Part shown: piece by piece, positions 46,071-53,983 of the stretch
How the letters are laid out: every line of letters begins with the position of its first letter
How positions within the stretch are numbered: position 1 is the stretch's first letter
NCBI GenBank assembly: GCA_021732785.1
Contig: JAKFUG010000054.1
Span: forward strand, 1 to 64,000
Direction of reading: 5' to 3'
Source of the DNA: Planctomycetaceae bacterium
GTDB lineage: Bacteria; Planctomycetota; Planctomycetia; Planctomycetales; Planctomycetaceae
DNA length: 64,000 bases
Translations under genes and position numbers: made by a program
The notes under the pieces: generated by a model
Told to the model about the DNA's origin: nothing
The model's input: only the letters and a program-made list of their open reading frames with translations
The model's database searches: none

Positions 46071-47252
46071 ATGCGTATTGATGCGATCGACTTTTTTTAC
46101 CTGGCGATGCCGGAAATTCTCGACATCGGCGACGGGAGCCAGGATGCACTATTGGTGCGTGTCTGCGCGGGAGACCATGTCGGCTGGGGCGAATGCGAAG
46201 CCGCGCCGCTGGTATCGATTGCGAGCCTGGTCTGCCCGATGTCCCACAGTGCCTGCAAGCCGGTGCAGGCATCGGTACTGGGACAAACGATCGACAGCGC
46301 GGCGGATATTCGCCGCATTGGTGATCTGGTCCGCGCGAACAGTCTCGATCTGTTGCAGGCCGATCATACGCTCTCCGGCATCGATATCGCGCTGTGGGAC
46401 CTGCTGGGGCGTCGGTTCGAAGAACCCGTATGGAAGCTGCTCGGATACGGTCAGTCTTGTGCGAAGACGCCGTATGCCTCCGTGCTCTTCGGCGGCACCC
46501 CCGAAATCACGCTGCAAAAAGCCCAGCGCATTCAATCGCAAGGCTTCCGTGCCGCGAAGTTCGGCTGGGGTCCGTTTGGCTTGGGAAGCGTCGCCGATGA
46601 TGACGCACAACTTCATGCCGCGCGCGAAGGTTTGGGACCGGATGGAATCCTGCTGATTGACGCCGGTACCGTCTGGAACACGGATATCGCAGCAGCCCGC
46701 GCCCGGCTGCGGACGCTCAAAGAAGTGAGCGCGACCTGGTTGGAAGAACCGTTCGTCTCCGGGGCGCTGGCGGAATATCACGCGCTGTCATTGGAGAGCG
46801 GGCCGGTGGGTCTCGCCGGGGGCGAAGGGTGCCACAATGTCCACATGGCGAAACACATGATCGATCACGGAGGCTTGAAGTACGTGCAGATCGATGCCGG
46901 GCGGATCGGCGGCATCACCATTGCGAAAGACGTCGCCGATTATGCGGTCAACAAAGGTGTGACCTACGTCAATCACACTTTTACATCGAACTTGGCGTTG
47001 TCCGCATCGCTGCAACCGTTCGCCGGTTTGGAGTTGCACGTGATCTGTGAGTTCCCCACCGAGTTGAAATCCCTCGCCGTAGCGATGACGAAGAACCACA
47101 TCACGCCCGACGCCAACGGGCAAGTCCGCGCCCCGGATGCCCCCGGTCTGGGAATCGAACCGGATTTGGCGGGCATCGAGCCGTATCTCGTGGACGCGGA
47201 GATTCGTGTCGGTTCGCAAGTGTTGTATCGAACGCCTGTTCTGTCGCGATAA
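46071..47252 (+). CDS. Enolase superfamily enzyme, mandelate racemase subgroup
   Basis: 393 residues from ATG 46071; the frame is open upstream to 45963 but without protein character. The capping domain is followed by a TIM barrel with Lys163 at the end of strand 2 (Ala-Ala-Lys-Phe-Gly), metal ligands Asp197 (Leu-Ile-Asp-Ala-Gly), Glu226 (Trp-Leu-Glu-Glu-Pro) and Glu252 (Gly-Gly-Glu-Gly), and a catalytic Asp275/His302 pair (Gln-Ile-Asp-Ala-Gly-Arg-Ile-Gly-Gly; Val-Asn-His-Thr-Phe) as in mandelate racemase and sugar-acid dehydratases. It abstracts a proton next to a carboxylate. Substrate cannot be read from the sequence; sugar-acid dehydration is likely given the neighbours. Monocistronic. 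Confidence 0.88.
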   Translation: MRIDAIDFFYLAMPEILDIGDGSQDALLVRVCAGDHVGWGECEAAPLVSIASLVCPMSHSACKPVQASVLGQTIDSAADIRRIGDLVRANSLDLLQADHTLSGIDIALWDLLGRRFEEPVWKLLGYGQSCAKTPYASVLFGGTPEITLQKAQRIQSQGFRAAKFGWGPFGLGSVADDDAQLHAAREGLGPDGILLIDAGTVWNTDIAAARARLRTLKEVSATWLEEPFVSGALAEYHALSLESGPVGLAGGEGCHNVHMAKHMIDHGGLKYVQIDAGRIGGITIAKDVADYAVNKGVTYVNHTFTSNLALSASLQPFAGLELHVICEFPTELKSLAVAMTKNHITPDANGQVRAPDAPGLGIEPDLAGIEPYLVDAEIRVGSQVLYRTPVLSR

Positions 47253-47487
47253 TCCGGGCTCCATGATTGCAACCCGGCCCGTTCGATTGGTCACGATTCA
47301 AAAGATTTTCCGACCAACGGGTCCGGAAACAGTGGAGTCGCAAGCCATGATTGGTTAACCTATCGGAATCGCTGGATGCGAGCCTGCCCCAACGAAGGAA
47401 TGAATTGTCGCCTGCCGGTGACATTCCCTGCCTGATTGCCCGCACTGACTTCGACGCCCCCGAACTACATCGTGAAAGGACGCCCAG

Positions 47488-50400
47488 ATGGTGTCGCGGT
47501 TTCTTTGTTTCACGCTGCTCCTTGCCAGTGCGTCAACGGCTTCTGCACAGCTTCCGCAGACGCGTGTGTACGCCGTGTTTCCGCCGGGCGCTCAAAGCGG
47601 GACGTCCGTAGACGTCGTGGTGACCAGCGGGGCGGATCTCGAAGAGCTTTCAAAGTTGCTCTTCAGCCATCCCGGCATCACCGCCGTCCCCAAGATGCAG
47701 GACCAGGCGGGCAAGCTGGTTCCGGTCGTCAACACCTTCACCGTCGCCGTGGCGGGTGATGTGCCTGCCGGGGCGTATGAAATCCGCGGTGTGGGACTGT
47801 ACGGCATCAGCAATCCGCGGATTTTCACGGTCGGCAGTCGCAAGGAAATTCAGGAAACCGAACCGAACAACGCCACCGAACAAGCGACCCCGCTCGAACT
47901 CAATGTCACGGTGAATGGCAAGATCAACGGGGCGACCGATGTCGATGTTTTCAAGCTGACACTCGCGCAGGGACAGCGGTTGCTCGTCGACTGCCTCGCA
48001 CGGCGGATCGATTCCAAACTGGATGGCAGCCTCGAACTGTACGACCCGAACGGTCGCCGGGTTGCCACCGCCCGCAACAACATCTCGCGTGATCCCCTGC
48101 TCGACTTCTCCGTGCCGGCGAACGGCGATTACCTTTTGCGACTCACCGATTTCGTTTACGCCGGTGGTGAAGATTATCTGTATCGCCTGACGGCACACAC
48201 CGGTCCGCAGGTCGATTACGTCTGGCCTCCGGCGGCGGTACCGGGATCGACGGCCGCTTACACGCTCTTTGGTCGCAACCTTCCCGGTGGGGAACCGTCG
48301 GGAGTCATGATCAATGGTCGCCCGCTCGACAAATTGACCGTGAACATCGCCGCGCCGGCCGATGCCGCCCAACTCGATGCCAGCCTGCCGACCGAACCAT
48401 CGTCCTCGGGAATCGACACATTCGCCTATCGGTTCGCCGGTGCCAATGGAATTGCGTCGCCGGTGATGATGACGTTTGCCACTGCTCCTGTGGTGAGCGA
48501 AGTCGAACCCAACAACCTGCCGGCACAAGCCCAGAAGATCACGGTTCCCGGTGAATTCGCCGGTCAATTCCAGGCCAAGGCCGACGTGGATCTGCTGCAG
48601 TTCGAAGCCAAAGCCGGACAGATTCTGTGGATGGAAGTCGATTCGCAGCGCCTCGGCAACGGGGCCGATCCGTACCTCACGCTCGATCAAGTCACCGTCA
48701 ACGAAAAGGGTGAAGAGACACTCAAGCGGATCACCGCGGTGGATGACGATGGCACCAATTTGTTGCCGAATGTGTTCGACACGCTCAATGACGATCCGGT
48801 CTACAAATTCACGGTTCCGGCGGATGGCAATTATCGGATTTCGTTGCGGGATCGTTACGCCGCCAGTCGCGGCAGCCCGCTGCTCATCTGGCGGTTGACA
48901 ATCCGTGCGGAAGTGCCCGATTTCCGCCTGGTGGCCGTTCCGACCTCGCCCACGCCGCCGCCGCAAAAGCAGGCGCTCACGTGGTCCGTCGGGTTGCGAC
49001 GCGGCGACAACGTTCCCCTCAGCGTGCTCGCCCTTCGGAAAGACGGCTACGCAGGAACAATCGATGTCTCGGTGGAAGGTCTCCCGGCTGGCGTGACGTG
49101 CAAGGACATTTCGATCGGGACCACGCCGTCCTTCGGGACATTGGTCTTCACCGCTGCGGAAGATGCTCCGGCGTGGGCGGGAACCGTGCGAATCCTCGGC
49201 AAAGCCAAGGTCGAAGACCCCGTGAAAGTTGCCGCGGTCACCGCTGCGCAAGCCGCCGTGAAGCCGGCCACCGATGCACTCGCTGCGGCGGATAAAGCGA
49301 TCGCCAAACCGGCGGAAGATTTGAAGAAGGAAACGGACGCCCTCGCCGCGGCGAAGACCGAACTCGCTGCCAAGACGGACGACGAAGTCCTGAAAAAGAA
49401 AGTGGCCGACGCCGAAGCGAAAGTTGCGACCGCAACGCAAGCCCATCAGGCCGCGCTGGCCGCAAAAGTTGCGGCGGAAGCCAAGGTGGCCGAAGTCAAC
49501 ACGGCGGTGGCCCAGACACAGGCGGCGAACCTGGCGGCCATCAAGGAAGTCGTCCGTTTTGCCCGCACCGGCACGATCGTCTGGAATGGACAACCCAACG
49601 TTCCCGGCGATGCTCGAATCAGTCAGAATCTGGAACTGTCGGTCATCGAAGAATCGGCACCGTTCCAGCTCGTGACGACCGTTCATCGTGAAGTCGCCCA
49701 TCACAACCGGCAGATTCTCGTCCCGGTCAAATTGATCAAACGGCCAGGGTTCGACGCCAACGTCAACTTGCAGTTCGTGGGACAACCGCAGAACCTGCAG
49801 GTCGAAAACAAAGCGATTAATAAAGACAAGCCGGATGAAACCTTCCGCATCTTCGTTCCGCCGAACGCTGCGGTGGGGACGTACACGATGTATTTGTCGG
49901 GGCAAGCGCAGGTCTCGTATCGTCGCAATCCGCAAAAGGTGGACCGGCTGAAAGCGGAACTCGATGAAGCCGACAAGACCGCAGTCGCTGCCGCCGAAGT
50001 GGTGAAAGTCATCACGACGAAGCGGGACGACGCGGTCAAAGCGGTTCCCGTGGCACAGGAAGTTTTGAAGAAAGCGACCGAAGCCAAAGCGGCCGCGGAT
50101 AAGGCTCTCGTCGATTCCCAAGCCGCGGAAAAGGCAGCGGCGGAAGAGGTCAAGAATGCGGGAGATAATGCGGACGTCAAAGCGGCTGCCGAGAAGAAGC
50201 TGGTCGATGCGCAAGCCGCAGTCAAGGCGGCGACCGAAGCGGTCCCCGTCGCTGAGAAAGTCCGTGCGGATGCCGATGCCGCGGTGAAGGCCGCCGAAGC
50301 GGCCAAGGTGGCCGCCGAAGCGGAACTCAAGCAGATGCAGGATAAGGCGGCAGCCGCTCTCGCTGAAAAAGCCGCCGCCGACAAGCGTCACAAAGATGCC

Positions 50401-50793
50401 GATACCGCCGCCAAACCACAGAACATCAACTTTCTGCCGACAACGACCGCCATCGTTCTCACCATCAAAGCGGCTCCGTATACGTTGACGGCCACACCAG
50501 CCGATGGCGGTAACGTGAAGCAAGGGGGCAAGAACGAAGTGAAGGTCGAAGTCAAACGACAGAACGGCTTCACCGGCCCGGTCACTTTGACGTTACCGCT
50601 CCCGCCGGGCGTCGTCGGTGTGAAAGCCGAGCCGGTCGCCATTCCCGCCGATCAAACCGCCGGCACATTGGTGGTAGACGCCGCCGCCGATGCCCCGGAA
50701 GCCCAACTCGCCAATATGGTGGTCCGGGGCGTTTCGCAGTTCGATGGTGAAGCCGCGGTCGATCAACCGGTCGCACTAAAAGTGGTGAAATGA
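47488..50793 (+). CDS. Large secreted PPC-like/Ig-like protein with two Ala/Lys/Glu coiled coils
   Basis: 1101 residues from ATG 47488 (AGGA 9 bases upstream). Signal peptide 1-20. Two PPC-type (pre-peptidase C-terminal) beta domains begin at about 125 and 335, each opening with Glu-x-Glu-Pro-Asn-Asn, the family signature. Beta-rich Ig-like parts fill 450-580, 680-810 and 985-1101. Between them are two low-complexity helical stretches, about 590-685 and 810-980, made mostly of Ala, Lys, Glu, Asp and Val, predicted to form long coiled coils. One contains Lys-Thr-Glu-Leu-Ala-Ala-Lys-Thr-Asp-Asp-Glu, found also in the next gene product. No catalytic domain is evident. Probably an exported structural protein of a complex with the downstream cytochrome. 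Confidence 0.82.
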   Translation: MVSRFLCFTLLLASASTASAQLPQTRVYAVFPPGAQSGTSVDVVVTSGADLEELSKLLFSHPGITAVPKMQDQAGKLVPVVNTFTVAVAGDVPAGAYEIRGVGLYGISNPRIFTVGSRKEIQETEPNNATEQATPLELNVTVNGKINGATDVDVFKLTLAQGQRLLVDCLARRIDSKLDGSLELYDPNGRRVATARNNISRDPLLDFSVPANGDYLLRLTDFVYAGGEDYLYRLTAHTGPQVDYVWPPAAVPGSTAAYTLFGRNLPGGEPSGVMINGRPLDKLTVNIAAPADAAQLDASLPTEPSSSGIDTFAYRFAGANGIASPVMMTFATAPVVSEVEPNNLPAQAQKITVPGEFAGQFQAKADVDLLQFEAKAGQILWMEVDSQRLGNGADPYLTLDQVTVNEKGEETLKRITAVDDDGTNLLPNVFDTLNDDPVYKFTVPADGNYRISLRDRYAASRGSPLLIWRLTIRAEVPDFRLVAVPTSPTPPPQKQALTWSVGLRRGDNVPLSVLALRKDGYAGTIDVSVEGLPAGVTCKDISIGTTPSFGTLVFTAAEDAPAWAGTVRILGKAKVEDPVKVAAVTAAQAAVKPATDALAAADKAIAKPAEDLKKETDALAAAKTELAAKTDDEVLKKKVADAEAKVATATQAHQAALAAKVAAEAKVAEVNTAVAQTQAANLAAIKEVVRFARTGTIVWNGQPNVPGDARISQNLELSVIEESAPFQLVTTVHREVAHHNRQILVPVKLIKRPGFDANVNLQFVGQPQNLQVENKAINKDKPDETFRIFVPPNAAVGTYTMYLSGQAQVSYRRNPQKVDRLKAELDEADKTAVAAAEVVKVITTKRDDAVKAVPVAQEVLKKATEAKAAADKALVDSQAAEKAAAEEVKNAGDNADVKAAAEKKLVDAQAAVKAATEAVPVAEKVRADADAAVKAAEAAKVAAEAELKQMQDKAAAALAEKAAADKRHKDADTAAKPQNINFLPTTTAIVLTIKAAPYTLTATPADGGNVKQGGKNEVKVEVKRQNGFTGPVTLTLPLPPGVVGVKAEPVAIPADQTAGTLVVDAAADAPEAQLANMVVRGVSQFDGEAAVDQPVALKVVK

Positions 50794-50802
50794 ACTAACA
50801 AC

Positions 50803-50933
50803 TTGTTCCCATGCTCCGCGTGGGAACACACGGCCGAGACGCTCCGCGTCGATGTTATCGAGATGAATGAGCACCCGAAGGCGACGCAGAGCGTCGCAAC
50901 CGTTCGCTTCCACGAAGAGCGTGGGAACGAGGA
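50803..50933. repeat. Cluster of short palindromes between 47488 and 50980 genes
   Basis: Hairpin 1 at 50805-50827 (GTTCCCA...TGGGAAC extended by TGC/GCG, loop TCC), hairpin 2 GACGCTCCGCGTC near 50838-50850 and hairpin 3 at 50881-50897 (GCGACGC, AGA, GCGTCGC). The ends of the cluster also pair with each other: GTTCCCATGCTCCGCGTGG at the left and AGAGCGTGGGAACGAGG at the right. A dispersed-repeat-type composite element in the leader of the cytochrome gene. Confidence 0.75.
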
Positions 50934-50979
50934 ATCAATTTCTCATTGCCAATCGAATTGATCACAGAGGGAATGGTCC

Positions 50980-53862
50980 ATGCCTCGCTTCATTAGCACA
51001 TTCGTGGCGGTGATTTGTCTTGCTTCGGTTGTCGCGGCTCAGCAAGCCGCTGCTCCGGCGGGAAAGATCGAGGCCGTGGCCGTCAATCTCGGGCGACCGG
51101 TCGATTTCCAGAAGGACATCGTGCCGATTCTCGATTCGAAGTGCATCGCCTGCCATAACGTGGCGATCGCCGAGAGTCGCCTGAATCTCGAAGACGTTCC
51201 CAACATTCTGAAGGGAGGCAAACGGGGCCCGGCGGTGATCGCGAAAGATCCCGACAAGAGCCTGATGTTCCAGGTGGCCTGCCGCGCGGTGGAACCCGCG
51301 ATGCCGCCCCTGCCGAACAAGGTTTCCGCCGCAGCCTTCACCCCGCAGGAACTGGGACTGCTCAAGCAATGGATCGTCGAAGGGGCTCCCGCGGGAATGG
51401 GGAGCACGTCGGCGTCCATCGCATGGCAAGCGATCCCGCCAACCATGAACAGCATCTACAGCGTGGCGATGACGCAATGGGGCCGGTTCGCCGCGTGCGG
51501 TCGGGCCAACCAGCTTGATGTCTACGATCTCTCCATCGGTGAACCAGTCGCGCGTTTAACCGATCCCGCATTGACTGCGGCGAAATCGGGCGATAAACCG
51601 CTTTATCCGCGCGGTGCGGCTCATCAGGATTTTGTCCATGCGCTGGCGTTCCATCCGTCGGGCCACCTGCTCGCGTCCGCCGGTTTTCGGGAAGTGAAAT
51701 TCTGGTCGCGTCCGGAATCCGTTCAGCGGCAGAAGTTCGCGCTCGATCCCGCTGCCACCGCGGTCGCCTTGTCGCCCGATGGCAAATGGCTCGCCGTGGC
51801 CGGGGCCGACAACAACATTCGCGTCCTGCAAACGGCAGATGGCCAAATCGCGAAGACGCTCACGGGCCATACCGCACCAGTCACCGGACTCGACTTCGCT
51901 GCGGACAGCACGAAGCTCTTCTCCGCCGGGAAAGACAAGCTGGTTCGCGCGTGGACGCTCGCCGACGGTCAACCCGCCGGACAACTCGAAACTCCGGCCG
52001 AAATCACCAGCCTGCTGCTCGCTGCGGACGGCAAACGCATTTACACCGGTCATGCGGATAACCTCCTGCGCGGCTGGAATGTCCCTTTCGATGCCCCGAA
52101 GCCCGCCGAAGGGGACAAGCCCGCGGAGCCGGTGAAGCCCGTTGTCCAGATGACCGGTCACGGTGGTCCGGTGACGGCGCTGGCAAATGTGCCTGCTCAG
52201 CCGCAGATCGCATCCGCCAGCGCCGACGGCACCTGGCGCGTGTGGGACATCAACAACGGTGGTCAGGTCCGCGCGGCCAATCACGGCGGCCCCATCACGG
52301 CGATGAGCATGAAGTCCGATGGTCAATTCGTGGTGACCGCGGGGGCGAACATCGGGAAACTGTTCAACATCAATGGACAACAAGTCGCCGAGTTGAAAGG
52401 CAATCTTGCGGCTCAACGGGGCGTGCTCACTCTCACCGACGATGATGCCGTGATGAAGTCGCGCATCGGTATTGCCGACGCGGGTTTCAAAGCCGCAGAG
52501 AAAAACTTCAAAGAGCGCGAAGAACAAACCAAGAAGGCAACGGAAGCCAAAGCCGCGGCCGAGAAAGCCAGGGGGGAAGCCGACGCCAAGTTAAAAACGG
52601 CTCAAGACGCCGTGGCCGCGGCCAAGACCGAACTCGCGGCCAAAACCGACGACGAAGCCCTTAAGAAGAAGGTCGCCGATGCGGAAGCGGCGGCCGCGAA
52701 GGAAGTGGACGCTGCCAAGAAGGCGACCGATACGTTTGACGCCTCGGTGAAAGCCCTCGCGCAATCGGAAAAGGGGCAGCAATCGGCCGATGAACAGCAG
52801 AAGGTCGCCAAGCAAGCCCACGAAGCGGAAGTGGCGCTCGGCAAGGCCGCAGAAGACAAACTGAATGCCGCGAAGGCCGCTCTGCCGATGCAGGAGAAGC
52901 CCGTCCGTACGGCGATCTTCGTAGCCGATGGAAAGACCATCGCCACCGCGGGAGACGATGGTGTCGTGCGCACGTGGGATGCGAAAACGGGCAAGCCACT
53001 CGATGAATTCCCCGGGCACACCGCGCCCGTCAATTTCCTCGCAACGGGACCGGATCGGTTGCTCGTCAGCCTGAGCGAAGACAAAGCGGTAATCTTGTGG
53101 GACTCGAATCCGCAGTGGCAGTTTGCCGGCGTGCTCGGACCCAACGCGGCGGCTCCCCTCGATCTCGGGCCTTCGCCGTTCGTCAATCGCGTGCTGTCGC
53201 TCGCCTTCAGTCCGGACGGCAAACTGCTCGCGACCGGCGGCGGCGATCCTTCACGCAGTGGCGAAGTCCTGCTGTGGAATGTCGAAACGAAAGCCTTCGT
53301 GAAGGCCCTGCCTGATGCTCACAGCGATACCGTCTTCGGTCTCGAATTCTCGCGCGACGGCAAGTGGCTCGTTTCGGGGGCCGCGGACAAATTCGTGAAG
53401 GTACACGACGTCGAAACCGGTAAGCTCGTGCGGTCGTTCGAAGGTCATACGCATCATGTGCTCGGCGTCAGTTTCAAGGCCGACATGAACCGCATCGCCT
53501 CCGCGGGAGCCGATAACGCCATCAAGATCTGGAACGTGGAAACCGGCGAGCAACACCGCACGATTCAGAATTATTCCAAGCAGGTCACGTCGATCCACTT
53601 CATCGGCGTCGGCGATAACGTCATCAGCGGCAGCGGCGACAAAACTGTGAAAATGCACCGTGCCAACGACGGCGGCAACTACCGCGGCTTCAGTGGCCCG
53701 ACCGATTTCGTCTACAGCGTGGAGTGCGCGCGCGATGAATCGATCGTCGTCGCTGGGGGGGAAGACGGCGTGCTTCGCGTGTGGAACGGCACGAACGGGC
53801 AAGTCCTCTTCAACTTCGAACCACCGAAGCCCCCCGCGGAAAACACGCAGGCCGCGAAGTAA
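50980..53862 (+). CDS. Secreted PSCyt1 cytochrome-WD40 protein with coiled-coil insert
   Basis: 960 residues from ATG 50980 (GAGG 9 bases upstream). Signal peptide 1-20; a PSCyt1 cytochrome domain with heme c site Cys-Ile-Ala-Cys-His (55-59); WD40 repeats at about 155-480 (Leu-Thr-Gly-His-Thr-Ala-Pro-Val ... Val-Arg-Ala-Trp); a coiled coil at about 490-640; then a second set of WD40 repeats at about 640-945 (Asp-Gly-Val-Val-Arg-Thr-Trp-Asp; Ala-Ile-Lys-Ile-Trp-Asn). The insert carries the same Lys-Thr-Glu-Leu-Ala-Ala-Lys-Thr-Asp-Asp-Glu segment as the upstream protein. It is an extracytoplasmic electron-carrying propeller protein, probably in one transcription unit with 47488-50793. Confidence 0.88.
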   Translation: MPRFISTFVAVICLASVVAAQQAAAPAGKIEAVAVNLGRPVDFQKDIVPILDSKCIACHNVAIAESRLNLEDVPNILKGGKRGPAVIAKDPDKSLMFQVACRAVEPAMPPLPNKVSAAAFTPQELGLLKQWIVEGAPAGMGSTSASIAWQAIPPTMNSIYSVAMTQWGRFAACGRANQLDVYDLSIGEPVARLTDPALTAAKSGDKPLYPRGAAHQDFVHALAFHPSGHLLASAGFREVKFWSRPESVQRQKFALDPAATAVALSPDGKWLAVAGADNNIRVLQTADGQIAKTLTGHTAPVTGLDFAADSTKLFSAGKDKLVRAWTLADGQPAGQLETPAEITSLLLAADGKRIYTGHADNLLRGWNVPFDAPKPAEGDKPAEPVKPVVQMTGHGGPVTALANVPAQPQIASASADGTWRVWDINNGGQVRAANHGGPITAMSMKSDGQFVVTAGANIGKLFNINGQQVAELKGNLAAQRGVLTLTDDDAVMKSRIGIADAGFKAAEKNFKEREEQTKKATEAKAAAEKARGEADAKLKTAQDAVAAAKTELAAKTDDEALKKKVADAEAAAAKEVDAAKKATDTFDASVKALAQSEKGQQSADEQQKVAKQAHEAEVALGKAAEDKLNAAKAALPMQEKPVRTAIFVADGKTIATAGDDGVVRTWDAKTGKPLDEFPGHTAPVNFLATGPDRLLVSLSEDKAVILWDSNPQWQFAGVLGPNAAAPLDLGPSPFVNRVLSLAFSPDGKLLATGGGDPSRSGEVLLWNVETKAFVKALPDAHSDTVFGLEFSRDGKWLVSGAADKFVKVHDVETGKLVRSFEGHTHHVLGVSFKADMNRIASAGADNAIKIWNVETGEQHRTIQNYSKQVTSIHFIGVGDNVISGSGDKTVKMHRANDGGNYRGFSGPTDFVYSVECARDESIVVAGGEDGVLRVWNGTNGQVLFNFEPPKPPAENTQAAK

Positions 53863-53884
53863 TACGTCGTTATCGGCCGGTTTT

Positions 53885-53966
53885 CGGTGTGCCACTGGCT
53901 CGGCCAGTGTCTTATTTCAAATCCAGGCACAGTTTGTATCGCACTGGCAGAGCCAGTGGCACACCG
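53885..53966. repeat. Inverted repeat between convergent genes
   Basis: Arms of 25 bases (53885-53909 and 53942-53966; CGGTGTGCCACTGGCTC at both outer ends) match at 24 of 25 positions in inverted orientation. Each arm is itself nearly palindromic (CACTGGCTCTGCCAGTG). It fills the gap between the convergent cytochrome-WD40 and dehydrogenase genes and may end transcription from both sides. No U-tract. Confidence 0.78.
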
Positions 53967-53983
53967 TCTGAAGTCATCGTGGA

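Noticed and set aside
47650-50523. 957-codon open frame on the minus strand
   Set aside because: It is the antisense shadow of the Ala/Lys/Glu-rich secreted protein; GC-rich codon bias keeps it open. No family motifs, signal or ribosome site; composition is Arg/His/Phe-rich and unlike real proteins here.
50803-50933. CRISPR-like cluster of short repeats
   Set aside because: The repeats are nested palindromes of different sequence with no regular spacers and no cas genes.
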